From NCBI GenBank assembly GCA_944324085.1, contig CALUUX010000045.1, positions 1 to 51,680 on the forward strand: a stretch of DNA of 51,680 nt. The letters run 5' to 3'. The notes under the pieces were generated by a model. It ran no database searches, was not told the origin of the DNA, and saw only the letters and a list, made by a program, of their open reading frames with translations. A program made the translations under genes and the position numbers. Each line of letters opens with the position of its first letter. Position 1 is the stretch's first letter. This stretch comes from an uncultured Mailhella sp. (GTDB lineage Bacteria; Desulfobacterota; Desulfovibrionia; Desulfovibrionales; Desulfovibrionaceae). Positions 1 through 9,082 of this stretch are shown piece after piece.

Positions 1-17
1 TCAAGGAGCATATCATA

Positions 18-1211
18 ATGGCCAGACTTCTTAAGATTGCGCCCGCTCTGCTGGCGCTTCCCTTCCTCCTTGTCGGCTGCGATCAGCTGAGCGGCCTTAT
101 TTCCAAGAAGGACAACGCCGCTCAGGCTCCCCAGGCCCGCGCCGTGCGCGTGACCACCGTTAAAATGACTCCGCACAAGGTGGACATCCAGCGTGAACTC
201 ACGGGTCGCACCGTAGCCTATCGCTGGGCGGAAGTCCGTCCCGAAGTGGGCGGCATTCTCAAGGAACGCTGTTTCACCGAAGGCTCCATGGTCAAGGAAG
301 GCGACGTGCTCTACCGCATCGAGCCCGACACCTACAAAGCCGCGCTCGATAAGGCACGCGCCGATCTCGCCAGCGCCGAAGCCAACCTCAACGTGACCAA
401 GCTGCGCGAACGCCGCACGGCCAGCATGCTGAAAACCAAATCCGTGAGTCAGCAGGATTACGACGACGTGAAGGCCACCCTGCGTCAGGCCGAAGCGTCG
501 GTGCAGTCCTGCAAGGCCGCCGTGGACTCCGCGGAAATCAACTATCGCCGCACCGAGGTTCGGGCCCCCATCAGCGGCCGCATCACCCTCAGCAACTTCA
601 CCGTGGGCGCGCTGCTTACCGCAAGCCAGGCCTCGCCTCTGGCCACCATCTACCAGACCGACCCCATGTATGTGGAAGTTTCCCAGTCTTCCGACGATCT
701 GTACTCCCTGCAGAAACAACTCGGGGAACGCGGCGATCTGAAGGACGTGAATCCCGCCAACATCAAGGCTACCCTCACCATGCACGACGGCTCCTACTAT
801 CCCGCCGCCGGCCATCTCAACTTCACCGGCGTGAACGTGGATCAGACCACCAACACCGTGACCCTGAGAGCCGAATTCCCCAACGCCGCCAACGTGCTGC
901 TGCCCGGCCTGTTCGTGCGCGTCAACGTGGTTATGGGTCAGGACGATCAGGCCGTTCTCGCCCCGCAGAAGGCCGTTCTGCGCGATCTCAAGGGCCTGCC
1001 CTACGTCTATGTGGTCAAGGACGGCATGGCCGAACGCCGCAACATCACCATCAGCCACGCCATCGGCAACGACTGGTATGTGACGGACGGCCTCAAGCTC
1101 GGTGAGGAAATCGTGCTCAACGGCGTCCACAACGCCCGCGGCGGACAGCCCGTGCAAGTAGTCACCGAAGAAGAAATGAAGGCTGAACAGGCCGCCGGAG
1201 GCAGCAAATAA
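18..1211 (+). CDS. RND efflux periplasmic adaptor (AcrA/MexA-like lipoprotein)
   Basis: Membrane fusion protein that links an inner-membrane RND pump to an outer-membrane channel. The 397-residue product begins with a lipoprotein signal peptide: a Lys-containing start, a hydrophobic stretch and the lipobox LVGC, with Cys21 as the lipidated residue. Asp22 follows it, which in enteric bacteria keeps a lipoprotein in the inner membrane, as expected for this family. Then come a biotinyl/lipoyl-like half domain, an alpha-helical hairpin (about residues 105-175, rich in Ala, Glu and Arg), the second half of the lipoyl domain (motif RAPISGRI near 185) and beta-barrel/membrane-proximal domains. The SD sequence AAGGAG lies just upstream of the ATG. 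Its stop overlaps the ATG of the pump gene by one base (TAATG), so the two are translationally coupled. Substrate specificity cannot be read from the sequence. Confidence 0.93.
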   Translation: MARLLKIAPALLALPFLLVGCDQLSGLISKKDNAAQAPQARAVRVTTVKMTPHKVDIQRELTGRTVAYRWAEVRPEVGGILKERCFTEGSMVKEGDVLYRIEPDTYKAALDKARADLASAEANLNVTKLRERRTASMLKTKSVSQQDYDDVKATLRQAEASVQSCKAAVDSAEINYRRTEVRAPISGRITLSNFTVGALLTASQASPLATIYQTDPMYVEVSQSSDDLYSLQKQLGERGDLKDVNPANIKATLTMHDGSYYPAAGHLNFTGVNVDQTTNTVTLRAEFPNAANVLLPGLFVRVNVVMGQDDQAVLAPQKAVLRDLKGLPYVYVVKDGMAERRNITISHAIGNDWYVTDGLKLGEEIVLNGVHNARGGQPVQVVTEEEMKAEQAAGGSK

Positions 1212-4200
1212 TGCTTTCCCGCTTTTTCATCCATCATCCCATATTCGCATGGGTGCTGGCCATCGTCACCATGCTTTTCGGCGTGCTGGCCATATTCACC
1301 ATGCCCATATCGCAGTACCCGGAAGTGGCCTCGCCCTCCATACTCATCAACACGCGTTACTCAGGCGCGTCTCCCACCACTGTGGACCAGACCGTCACGC
1401 AGGTCATTGAACAGAACATGACCGGCATCGACAACCTGATCTACATGCAGTCGAAGTCCGACTCCTCCGGCATGTCCACCATCACCCTCACCTTCGAAGT
1501 GGGCACCGACCCCGACGTCGCCCACATGCAGGTGCAGAACAAGGTGCAGCAGGTGCAGTCGCAGCTGCCTTCCGCCGTGCAGAGCTACGGCGTGTCGGTG
1601 TCCAAGGGCAACGACAACATGTTCATGGTCATCACCCTGTACTCGCCGGACAACAGCCAGGAAAACATCGACCTGGCCGACTACATCAGCACCAACATCC
1701 AGGATGAAATCAGCCGCACGCAGGGCGTGGGCACGGTGGAGGTGTTCGGCGGCAAGTACGTCATGCGCATCTGGCTCGATCCCGACAAGCTGACCAAGTA
1801 CGAACTCACGCCTTCCGACGTGCGCAACGCCATCACCGCCCAGAACATGGAAGTGACCGCCGGTCAGCTCGGCGCCAACATCATCGGCGGCAAGAACGAT
1901 CAGGCCCTCAACGTCATCATCAAGGCCCAGAGCCTCCTGCGCAACACCACCGAGTTTGAGAATGTGCTGCTCAAGGTGACGGAAAACGGCGAGAGAGTGT
2001 TCATCCGCGACGTGGCCCGCGTGGCCATGGGCACAGAACTTGACGGCATCACCACCTATTACAACAATCATCCGGCCTCGGGCATAGGCGTTACCCTCGC
2101 CCCCGGCGCCAACGGTCTGGCCACCGCCAATCTGGTGAAGGCCAAAATTGAAGAACTCTCCCACTACTTTCCGGACGGCATGGCCTACGAACTGGCCTTC
2201 GATACCACGCCCCCCGTCATCGCCTCCATCCACGAAGTGGTGAAAACGCTGGTTGAAGCCATTATCCTGGTGTTCCTGGTCATGTGGCTGTTCCTTCAGA
2301 GTTTCCGCGCCACCATCATTCCCACCATCGCCGTGCCCGTCGTTCTGCTCGGCACCATGGGCGTGCTGCTCGCCTTCGGCTACAGCATCAACACCCTTAC
2401 GCTGTTCGCCATGGTTCTTGCCATCGGTCTGCTCGTGGACGACGCCATCGTGGTCGTGGAAAACGTGGAACGCGTGATTCAGGAAGAACATCTCGATCCC
2501 GTGGAAGCCACGGAAAAATCCATGGATCAGATCAGCTCCTCGCTGATCGGCATCGGCGTGGTGCTCTCCGCCGTGTTCCTGCCCATGGCCTTCATGAGCG
2601 GTTCCACGGGCGTGATCTACCGGCAGTTCTCCGTGACCATCGTGTCCGCCATGACGTTGTCGGTGCTGGTGGCCCTTATTCTTACGCCTTCGCTCTGCGC
2701 GAGCCTGCTCAAGCCCCATTCCCAGAGCGCGCAGCACGGATTCTTCGGCTGGTTCAACCGCATGTTCACCAAGAACCAGCACCGCTACGCCGGAGGCGTG
2801 CACGCCCTCGTGCAGCGCGGCGGCAGACTCATGATCATCTATGTCGCTCTCGTATGCGGTCTCGGACTCGTGTACAAGCAGTTGCCCACGTCCTTCCTTC
2901 CTTCGGAAGACCAGGGCTCCATCATCACCATGTTGCAGATGCCCCCGAACGCCACGTTGGAACAGACCAAAGCGCAGTTCCAGCAGGTGGCCGACTACGT
3001 TCTTAATGAAGAAAAGGACTCCGTGGAATCCTACATGTTCGTGGCCGGCTTCAGCATGGGCGGCATTTCCGAAAACACCGGCATGGGCTTCGTGAAGCTC
3101 AAGGACTACGCTGACCGCACCAAGCCCGGTCAGGACGCCGCGTCCGTGGCCGCCCGCATCCGCCAGAAGTTCGCGGGCATTCTCGACGGCCAGTTCATCG
3201 CGGCCATTCCTCCGGCCATCATCTCCCTGGGCATGACCAACGGCTTCACCATGGAACTGCAGGACCGCGGCGGCGTGGGGCATGAAAAGCTGGTGGAAGC
3301 CGGCAAGAAGCTCATGGGCGCGGCCTTCGCCAATCCCCAGATCGCCTACATCCGTCCCACCGGCATGGATGACATCACGCAGTTCAACATCCACCTGGAT
3401 AACGCCAAGGCCACCAGTATGGGACTCTCGCTCTCCAGCGTGAACTCCGACGTGTCCACCATGCTCGGCGGCACCTACGTCAACGACTTCGTGCACAACG
3501 AACGAGTGAAGAAAGTGTACGTGCAGGGCGACGCCGAAGTGCGCAAGAATCCCGAAAACCTCAACCGCATCCATTTCCGCAACCAAGCCGGCGAAATGGT
3601 GCCCTTCAACGCCGTGTATTCCACAGACTGGACCTTCGGTCCCGCCGTGCTGCAGCGATACAACGCCATGCCCGCCCTCGAGTATCAGGGCGAACCCATT
3701 CCCGGCGTGGCTTCAGGCATCGCCATGAGCATCATGGAAGACGAAGTCAGAAAGCTGGGCAAAGACTTCGGCATGGAATGGACGGGCCTTTCCTATCAGG
3801 AAAAAATGGCCGGTTCCCAGACCACCATGCTGTATGCGCTGTCCGTGCTGGTCGTCTTCCTCGCCCTGGCCGCTCTGTACGAAAGCTGGTCCATCCCGTT
3901 TGCCGTGCTGCTCGTCATCCCGCTCGGCATTCTGGGCGCCGTGCTCGGCACCTACTTCAAGGATCTGACCAACGACGTGTACTTCCAGGTCGGCATTCTG
4001 GCCGTCATGGGCCTTTCGTCCAAGAACGCCATTCTGATCGTGGAATTCGCGCGAAATCTTCAGGCGGAAGGCCGAAGCCTCATCGACGCCACGGTGGAAG
4101 CCTGCCGCATCCGTCTGCGCCCCATTCTCATGACCTCTCTGGCCTTCGGTCTGGGCGTGCTGCCCATGATGTCGGCCTCTGGCGCCGGCGCGGCCAGCCA

Positions 4201-4345
4201 GCACGCCGTGGGCACGGCCGTGTTCTGGGGCACCGTGTGCGCCACCTCGCTGGGCATTTTCTTCATTCCCACGTTCTTCGTGGTTATCTGCTCGGTCACC
4301 GCATGGTTCCGCAAGCATCTGAAGAGACGCCCCCGCTATGAATAA
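1211..4345 (+). CDS. RND multidrug efflux pump (AcrB/MexB-like, HAE1 family)
   Basis: Proton-driven inner-membrane pump of 1044 residues, the usual length for the HAE1 (hydrophobe/amphiphile efflux) family. The start FFIHHPIFAWVLAIV is the typical first transmembrane helix. The TM4 proton-relay pair is present in GLLVDDAIVVVENVERV, and the TM10 lysine in GLSSKNAILIVEFARN. Two large periplasmic loops and about 12 membrane helices are evident. The gene follows its adaptor with a one-base overlap and is followed by a terminator. No outer-membrane TolC-type gene lies downstream, so the third component must be upstream of the window or elsewhere in the genome. The exact substrates cannot be deduced. 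Confidence 0.95.
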   Translation: MLSRFFIHHPIFAWVLAIVTMLFGVLAIFTMPISQYPEVASPSILINTRYSGASPTTVDQTVTQVIEQNMTGIDNLIYMQSKSDSSGMSTITLTFEVGTDPDVAHMQVQNKVQQVQSQLPSAVQSYGVSVSKGNDNMFMVITLYSPDNSQENIDLADYISTNIQDEISRTQGVGTVEVFGGKYVMRIWLDPDKLTKYELTPSDVRNAITAQNMEVTAGQLGANIIGGKNDQALNVIIKAQSLLRNTTEFENVLLKVTENGERVFIRDVARVAMGTELDGITTYYNNHPASGIGVTLAPGANGLATANLVKAKIEELSHYFPDGMAYELAFDTTPPVIASIHEVVKTLVEAIILVFLVMWLFLQSFRATIIPTIAVPVVLLGTMGVLLAFGYSINTLTLFAMVLAIGLLVDDAIVVVENVERVIQEEHLDPVEATEKSMDQISSSLIGIGVVLSAVFLPMAFMSGSTGVIYRQFSVTIVSAMTLSVLVALILTPSLCASLLKPHSQSAQHGFFGWFNRMFTKNQHRYAGGVHALVQRGGRLMIIYVALVCGLGLVYKQLPTSFLPSEDQGSIITMLQMPPNATLEQTKAQFQQVADYVLNEEKDSVESYMFVAGFSMGGISENTGMGFVKLKDYADRTKPGQDAASVAARIRQKFAGILDGQFIAAIPPAIISLGMTNGFTMELQDRGGVGHEKLVEAGKKLMGAAFANPQIAYIRPTGMDDITQFNIHLDNAKATSMGLSLSSVNSDVSTMLGGTYVNDFVHNERVKKVYVQGDAEVRKNPENLNRIHFRNQAGEMVPFNAVYSTDWTFGPAVLQRYNAMPALEYQGEPIPGVASGIAMSIMEDEVRKLGKDFGMEWTGLSYQEKMAGSQTTMLYALSVLVVFLALAALYESWSIPFAVLLVIPLGILGAVLGTYFKDLTNDVYFQVGILAVMGLSSKNAILIVEFARNLQAEGRSLIDATVEACRIRLRPILMTSLAFGLGVLPMMSASGAGAASQHAVGTAVFWGTVCATSLGIFFIPTFFVVICSVTAWFRKHLKRRPRYE

Positions 4346-4356
4346 CCGCTAAATCC

Positions 4357-4425
4357 GCGCGGCGGCTTCTCCCTCCGCCGCGCCGACTTCAGAGAAAGGG
4401 CCGCCCGCAAGGACGGCCCTTTTTC
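4357..4425 (+). terminator. Tandem hairpins and Rho-independent terminator after the RND operon
   Basis: Two hairpins follow the pump stop codon. The first (4357-4383) has a perfect 9-bp GC stem and no T run. The second (4395-4424) pairs AAAGGGCCG with CGGCCCTTT and ends in TTTTT, a canonical intrinsic terminator. Confidence 0.9.
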
Positions 4426-4807
4426 AATACAGAAGAACAATCTCGGCATCGGTCGCCGTTACGCGCAACGGAAGGTCTCTTTCCGATGTTCTTTCCCTGT
4501 CCGGAAAAGCCTTGAGTCCGCGCGTCATTGCCGTTTCCGTCAAGACAAAAACTCACTCCCGTCGCAAGAAAGAGTCCCTTGGTTTGCCGATAAGGCGTCC
4601 AGAACGTCCTATCCCTGCTTCTTTCCATTTTCCCCCAGAATTGGTCTCTTGACAAAAAAACGGACTCCCTCTTACGGGAAAGATATTCTCCTCGCCGATC
4701 CCATGCATACCCTCGTTTTCCTCGCCGGTATGGATGAATCAACGGCGCGTCAGAAACGCGATTCTTCAAAACGTTCGCATGCACAACGAAACTGAACGAG
4801 GTGACTC
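4426..4807. other. Intergenic region without a convincing gene
   Basis: About 380 bases separate the RND terminator from the acetyltransferase. An open frame on the minus strand has no ribosome binding site and its translation looks random. A TTGACA hexamer at 4649-4654 on the plus strand has no good -10 partner at 16-18 bases, so I do not call a promoter there. Confidence 0.5.
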
Positions 4808-5338
4808 ATGCTGGAACATATAGAACTCTCTCTGGAACCGGTCACGGAAAACGAGCTTCCCGATTTTACCAGAAACGCCCAGGAAGCCTTCTCCGTGGCG
4901 CTCAGAGAAACGTTCGGGCACGTTGATCCCATTCCTTCGGAAGACGAAGTAAGAACATATTTTTTCTCGCCAGGAGCCGCCAGCTATCACATCATGCTAA
5001 GTCAGCGACGGATAGGTGGAGCCATGCTTCTCATCGATGAAAAAACGCAACACAACTCCCTGGAGCTGTTTTTCATAACTCCGGAGTTTCACGGTCATGG
5101 CGTCGGTGTTGCCGCATGGAAGGCCATTGAAAAAACCTATCCCGACACGGCGGTGTGGAAAACCATCACGCCCTATTTCGAACGGCGAAACATTCATTTT
5201 TATGTCAACAAATGCAAGTTTCATATTGTGGAATTCTTTCATGAACGTCATCGTGATCCGAACATGCCTGATCTGGAGACGCAAACGGACATTCCCGGAA
5301 CCGACGCGTATTTTCTCTTCGAAAAGGTCATGAAATAA
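4808..5338 (+). CDS. GNAT family N-acetyltransferase
   Basis: Predicted cytoplasmic acetyl-CoA-dependent acetyltransferase of 176 residues. The GNAT core is recognisable: a beta-strand/turn ending in LELFFITPEFHGHGVGVAAW (about residues 79-98) contains the acetyl-CoA pyrophosphate-binding loop (Gln/Arg-x-x-Gly-x-Gly/Ala type, here HGHGVG). It is followed by VWKTITPYFERRNIHFYVNKCKF, the usual last strand and helix where the sidechain-binding Asn and Tyr sit. The SD is GAGGTG, seven bases before the ATG. The gene stands alone between a terminator upstream and convergent genes downstream. The acceptor substrate is unknown. Confidence 0.85.
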   Translation: MLEHIELSLEPVTENELPDFTRNAQEAFSVALRETFGHVDPIPSEDEVRTYFFSPGAASYHIMLSQRRIGGAMLLIDEKTQHNSLELFFITPEFHGHGVGVAAWKAIEKTYPDTAVWKTITPYFERRNIHFYVNKCKFHIVEFFHERHRDPNMPDLETQTDIPGTDAYFLFEKVMK

Positions 5339-5354
5339 CTTTTCCCTGCAAAGC

Positions 5355-5391
5355 AAGGCCCCGAAGCGCGATTTACGCTCCAGGGCCTCAA
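5355..5391. terminator. Hairpin between convergent genes (possible weak terminator)
   Basis: An imperfect inverted repeat (AGGCCC...GAAGCG against CGCTCC...GGGCCT) lies between the convergent acetyltransferase and the minus-strand operon. There is no good T run on either side: A's follow on the plus strand. It may be a weak or Rho-assisted stop. Confidence 0.4.
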
Positions 5392-5427
5392 TCGAAAAAA
5401 AACTCTCCGCTGAACGCGGCGGATTCC

Positions 5428-5919
5428 CTAGTCTATGCCGAACTCGTACTGCTCGAGCTTATCCAGGATGGCTGACATCACCATAGCCATGACGCCGGAC
5501 ACCATGGCCGCCGTTTCTGCGGGAACCTCGGACACATCCCGGTTCATGAGTCGACGGAAGAACACCGCCGGACACTCCTGGGTTCTGGTCCGCACCATGG
5601 GATCGACATACGCGTGAAAAGCCCCGTCCACGAAGTTCTCGGCCTCCTTGGGACTGTAGCCGAGTTTTTCCAGCATGGCCTGCGTGACGCGAAGATACTC
5701 CACCACTACCACATTGGGGGCCTGCGCCATGAGCCCGTAAAGCACGGCGGCGTGCGCGTAGGCCCGCCACTCCAGCATGAGTTTCTTTTTTTCCTCCTCC
5801 GAGGCGCAAGGCAGATTCGCCTTTTTCGCCATGGCCAGCACGCCGGATTCCCCTGTATTCAGCTCAAAAAGAATGGATGCGGCCTGCACGGCCTCGGCCA
5901 CGGACAGCTTACGCTTCAT
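5428..5919 (-). CDS. Protein of unknown function coupled to BMP transporter ATPase
   Basis: I do not recognise this 163-residue protein. I chose the ATG at 5919 because AAGGAGG sits seven bases upstream; a longer frame (from 5949) lacks such a site. The start lies inside the end of the ABC ATPase gene (11-base overlap), so translation is probably coupled. The protein looks soluble and mainly helical, with a basic start, a central segment EWRAYAHAAVLYGLM, and a Met/Ala/Val-rich helix near the C-terminus (MVSGVMAMVMSAILDKL). There is no signal peptide and no known catalytic motif. As last gene of the BMP importer operon it may be an accessory or regulatory factor, or an unrelated passenger. Confidence 0.75.
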   Translation of the reverse strand: MKRKLSVAEAVQAASILFELNTGESGVLAMAKKANLPCASEEEKKKLMLEWRAYAHAAVLYGLMAQAPNVVVVEYLRVTQAMLEKLGYSPKEAENFVDGAFHAYVDPMVRTRTQECPAVFFRRLMNRDVSEVPAETAAMVSGVMAMVMSAILDKLEQYEFGID

Positions 5920-7471
5920 GAACGGCCTCCTTCGCTTCCTTGGCGTCAAAGGGTATGCCGGCCATCATAAGGCCTATGGACTCCACGCGAGCGACGTCGG
6001 AGCGGGGAAACACGTCGATGAAACGGCCGCGGTACATGACGGCAAAGGTATCGGCCAGCGTCATGGCTTCGTGAAGATCGCTCGTCACCAGGAGCACTCC
6101 CGCGTGGTCGCGAGCCTCCAAGATACGGCGCCACACTTCTTCCATGGCGCCGATATCCAATCCCTGCGTGGGATTTTCAGCCACAATGAGGCTCGGCTCC
6201 CGAAAGAACTCGCGTCCGAGCACCATTTTCTGCAGATTGCCGCCAGACAACGATCCCGCCGTGGCGTGCAAACCGTCAGCCACCACCTGATATTCCTCCA
6301 TGATCCCCGTAGTGACCGTAGCGGAATGCCGTCTGTCCAAAAAACCGAAGTTCTGAAAACCGTTGCGATTGGTGAGAAGAAAGTTGTCCAGCAGATCCAG
6401 AGACGGGCAGGTCGCCAGCCCCTTTCTATCCTCGGGAATATAGACCATGCTCTTTCTTCCCATGCGGGCGCGCATGAAATCGTTCCAGTTTCTGCCGAGT
6501 ATGCGCACGGAATCCTTTACGCTGTCGGGTCTGGCTCCGCCCGTGACCATCTCCACGAGCTCGCGCTGCCCGTTGCCGGCCACGCCCACCACGGCCAGCA
6601 CCTCGCCCCGGCGAAGCGAGCATGTCAGATCGCTCGCCATGCCGCACGAAGCGTGGGAAAGCTCAAGCAGAACTTCCCCCTTTTCCGCAGGCGTTTGTTC
6701 CACCAGAGTTTCCATCTGCCGCCCTATCATGCGTTCGGCCAGTTCCCTCTCTCCCGGAACTTCAGAACGAAGAAAATGATCCACGATCTCACCGCGGCGA
6801 AGGATGCTGATTTCCGTCGCGAGGTCAAGCACTTCCTTCATCTTGTGGCTGATGAACACAAGGGCCTTGCCGTCTGCCGCCATGCGGCGCAACGCGACGA
6901 AAAGCTGATGGATCTCCGGCGGCGTGAGAACGGCGGTAGGTTCGTCGAGAATAAGCACGCGACAATCGCGATACAGCAGCTTCAAAATTTCCACGCGCTG
7001 TCGCTCGCCCATGGAAAGGTCGGAAATCATGGCGTCCGGGTTTATTTCAAAGCCGTAGCGCGCCGCAAGTTCCAGCACTCTCTCCCTCATGGCCGAAGGA
7101 TTCAGGATGCCATGAGCCTGACCAAGCATGAGGTTCTGCGTCACGGTCATGGCTTCCACCAGCATGAAATGCTGATACACCATGCCTATGCCCGCGGCCA
7201 GCGCGTCGCGCGGAGAACGAAAGGACGTCAGCTCCCCATCCACGAAAATGGAACCGGAATCCTGACGCGACTTGCCCGAAAGTATGGACATGAGCGTGGA
7301 TTTTCCCGCGCCATTCTCCCCAAGCAGCGCAAGGATCTCGCCCGAACGTATCTCAAGGGAGATATTGCGGTTCGCCTTGACAGGACCGTAGCTCTTGCTG
7401 ATGTTTTCCAGACGAATCAGGGGCGCGCGTTTCGCGCCCCTGTCCGTCGAAGAAGGACGCATCTGTTCCAT
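5909..7471 (-). CDS. BMP-type (nucleoside) ABC transporter, duplicated ATPase subunit
   Basis: ATP-binding subunit of a carbohydrate/nucleoside-type ABC importer (NupA/YufO-like), with two fused nucleotide-binding domains in 520 residues. Domain 1 has Walker A GENGAGKST (about 51-59), signature LSMGERQRVE and Walker B VLILDEPTAVL. Domain 2 has the degenerate Walker A typical of the family (GVAGNGQRE), signature LSGGNLQKM and IVAENPTQGLD. The ATG at 7471 is preferred: AAGGA lies eight bases upstream, whereas a TTG six bases earlier would sit on that site. The start region abuts the stop of the MFS gene (7474). Its partners are the two permeases and the binding protein further upstream, but an MFS gene separates them, which is unusual. 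Confidence 0.92.
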   Translation of the reverse strand: MEQMRPSSTDRGAKRAPLIRLENISKSYGPVKANRNISLEIRSGEILALLGENGAGKSTLMSILSGKSRQDSGSIFVDGELTSFRSPRDALAAGIGMVYQHFMLVEAMTVTQNLMLGQAHGILNPSAMRERVLELAARYGFEINPDAMISDLSMGERQRVEILKLLYRDCRVLILDEPTAVLTPPEIHQLFVALRRMAADGKALVFISHKMKEVLDLATEISILRRGEIVDHFLRSEVPGERELAERMIGRQMETLVEQTPAEKGEVLLELSHASCGMASDLTCSLRRGEVLAVVGVAGNGQRELVEMVTGGARPDSVKDSVRILGRNWNDFMRARMGRKSMVYIPEDRKGLATCPSLDLLDNFLLTNRNGFQNFGFLDRRHSATVTTGIMEEYQVVADGLHATAGSLSGGNLQKMVLGREFFREPSLIVAENPTQGLDIGAMEEVWRRILEARDHAGVLLVTSDLHEAMTLADTFAVMYRGRFIDVFPRSDVARVESIGLMMAGIPFDAKEAKEAVHEA

Positions 7472-7473
7472 GA

Positions 7474-8889
7474 TCAATTCCTTTTTGCCCCTGATGAGGC
7501 GTCGCTGTCGGTATCGTTTCCCAGAAGACGCTCACCGTCGTTCGGACGCAGCGTCATGAAAATAAAGGCCGAAGCCGCCGTCATAAGCCCCACGGCCACA
7601 AACGTGGCGTGCAGCGCCTCAAGCCCGTTGCCAAAACAGGAAAAGAATCGCAGCAACGCGGTGCTTATGGCCACGCCGAAACTGACGGTAAGATTTTGCG
7701 ACACGGAAAGCAGACTGTTGCCGTCGCTGGCCGTTTCCGCCGGCAGTTCGCCGAGCGTAATCGTGTTCATGGAGGTAAACTGTCCCGACATGAGCGTTCC
7801 CTGCACGAAAAGCTGGAACACCAGCAGACTCAGGGGACAGCCCGGCTTCTGCAACGCCATGAACATGAATATGGTCCCAATGGAAATCGTAAGGCACAGC
7901 AGCACGCGCCGGTAGCCGAAACGATGCAACAGACGCAGAACTACGGTTTTGGTCATGACGGAACCTACCGCCGGGGCCAGCATGATGAGTCCCGCCACAT
8001 CGGCGGAATACCCCAGTCCAACCTGAAGCATGAGCGGCGCGAGGAAAGGGATGCTTCCCGTGCCGAGGCGGGCCACCAGATTGCCCGCAATGCCCACGCG
8101 GAACGTGCGAGTCTGAAAAACCTTGAGAGAAATAAGCGGCGTCGCCGTCCGCCGTGCGTGAAAAACGTACGCCGCCACAGCCAGAAAGCCGATGACTATA
8201 AGCGAACACGCCATGACGGGAGACGAATTTTTTCCGCCGCTGAGCTCCAGACCCGACGTCATAGACAACACGCTCACGCCAATAATCAGAAAACCCGGCG
8301 CGTCAAAGCGGCCTCTAGGCTGTCGAAAATCGGGAAACACGCGCAGCGCGTAAAGGAACCCCAGAAGGCCGAGCGGCACATTGATGAGGAATATCCAATG
8401 CCACGAGGCATAGGTGACAAGCCAGCCGCCTATGATGGGGCCAACCACGGGTCCCACCAGACCGGGAATGGTGATGAAATTGAACACCCGGACAAAATCT
8501 TCACGGGAATAGGCACGCATGAGCGTCAGGCGGGAAACGGGCACCATCATGGCGCCTCCCACGCCCTGCACCACGCGGGCGGCCACGAGCTGCGGCAGAG
8601 AAACCGACATGGCGCAGAACACCGATCCGGCCACAAACATGCCCACCGCGCTGAGAAACACGCGTCTGGTGCCGAAAGTGTCCGCAAGCCAGCCGCTCAA
8701 AGGGATCAGCATGGCCACGGTAAGCGAATAACTTATGACCGCAAGCTGCATGGAAAACGGAGAACGCCCCATGGCTTCGGCTATGGACGGCAACGCCGTG
8801 TTGAGAATGGTGGAATCGAGCATCTGCATGAAAAAGGCCGCAGCCGTAATCATGGGAAGCCCGGTGAGCATGTATCGAGAACTCAGCAT
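7474..8889 (-). CDS. MFS multidrug exporter (DHA2, EmrB/QacA/MdtD-like)
   Basis: Major facilitator of 471 residues, probably a proton-drug antiporter with 12-14 membrane helices. Helix 1 carries the DHA2-type motif MLDSTILNTALPSI (motif D1). Motif A is GWLADTFGTRRVF between helices 2 and 3, and the antiporter motif C is GPVVGPIIGG in helix 5. The charged C-terminal tail is cytoplasmic. The SD AAGGA lies about 11 bases before the ATG. The gene is inserted between the second permease and the ATPase of a BMP-type ABC importer, with a 193-base gap holding hairpins upstream and near-zero spacing downstream. It may be exporting a compound related to the importer's substrate, or it may be an unrelated insertion; the sequence does not decide. 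Confidence 0.92.
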   Translation of the reverse strand: MLSSRYMLTGLPMITAAAFFMQMLDSTILNTALPSIAEAMGRSPFSMQLAVISYSLTVAMLIPLSGWLADTFGTRRVFLSAVGMFVAGSVFCAMSVSLPQLVAARVVQGVGGAMMVPVSRLTLMRAYSREDFVRVFNFITIPGLVGPVVGPIIGGWLVTYASWHWIFLINVPLGLLGFLYALRVFPDFRQPRGRFDAPGFLIIGVSVLSMTSGLELSGGKNSSPVMACSLIVIGFLAVAAYVFHARRTATPLISLKVFQTRTFRVGIAGNLVARLGTGSIPFLAPLMLQVGLGYSADVAGLIMLAPAVGSVMTKTVVLRLLHRFGYRRVLLCLTISIGTIFMFMALQKPGCPLSLLVFQLFVQGTLMSGQFTSMNTITLGELPAETASDGNSLLSVSQNLTVSFGVAISTALLRFFSCFGNGLEALHATFVAVGLMTAASAFIFMTLRPNDGERLLGNDTDSDASSGAKRN

Positions 8890-8906
8890 GGGAATATCCT
8901 TAACTT

Positions 8907-9076
8907 TCGGCTTCCTTCCGGGCAGAAGCCGATTCTTCTCACGTCGTCCGCAACCCGTTCGTTTCGCTCGAACGGAGAAAGCCGCAGCTTCTGTTCACCG
9001 TCCGCCGTCGTGTTAAGCCGCGCCGGCCGGATTGCGAACGCCCTTGTGAGAAGACGCCGGAACGTCTGACGTTCCG
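8907..9076 (-). terminator. Hairpin-rich gap between permease and MFS genes
   Basis: Three inverted repeats lie in the 193-base gap. At 9058-9076 a perfect 8-bp stem (CGGAACGT/ACGTTCCG) follows the permease stop, with only a weak TCTTCTC tract behind it. At about 8958-8976 CGTTCG pairs with CGAACG. At 8907-8932 TCGGCTTC pairs with GAAGCCGA shortly before the MFS start. The first could attenuate read-through; the last could affect MFS translation. No clear promoter was seen here. Confidence 0.45.
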
Positions 9077-9082
9077 ACCGTT

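Noticed and set aside
1361..3586. Long open frame antisense to the RND pump (741 codons, minus strand)
   Set aside because: His/Gly/Asp-rich translation, no SD, exact antisense of a strongly conserved gene. It is a GC-bias shadow.
4649..4680. Promoter for the acetyltransferase from TTGACA at 4649
   Set aside because: No acceptable -10 at 16-18 bases.
4389..4784. 131-codon minus-strand frame in the gap before the acetyltransferase
   Set aside because: No SD, spans the RND terminator, composition unlike a protein.
5777..7915. Long plus-strand open frame over the ABC ATPase and MFS genes
   Set aside because: Low-complexity Arg/His-rich product, antisense to two clear genes.
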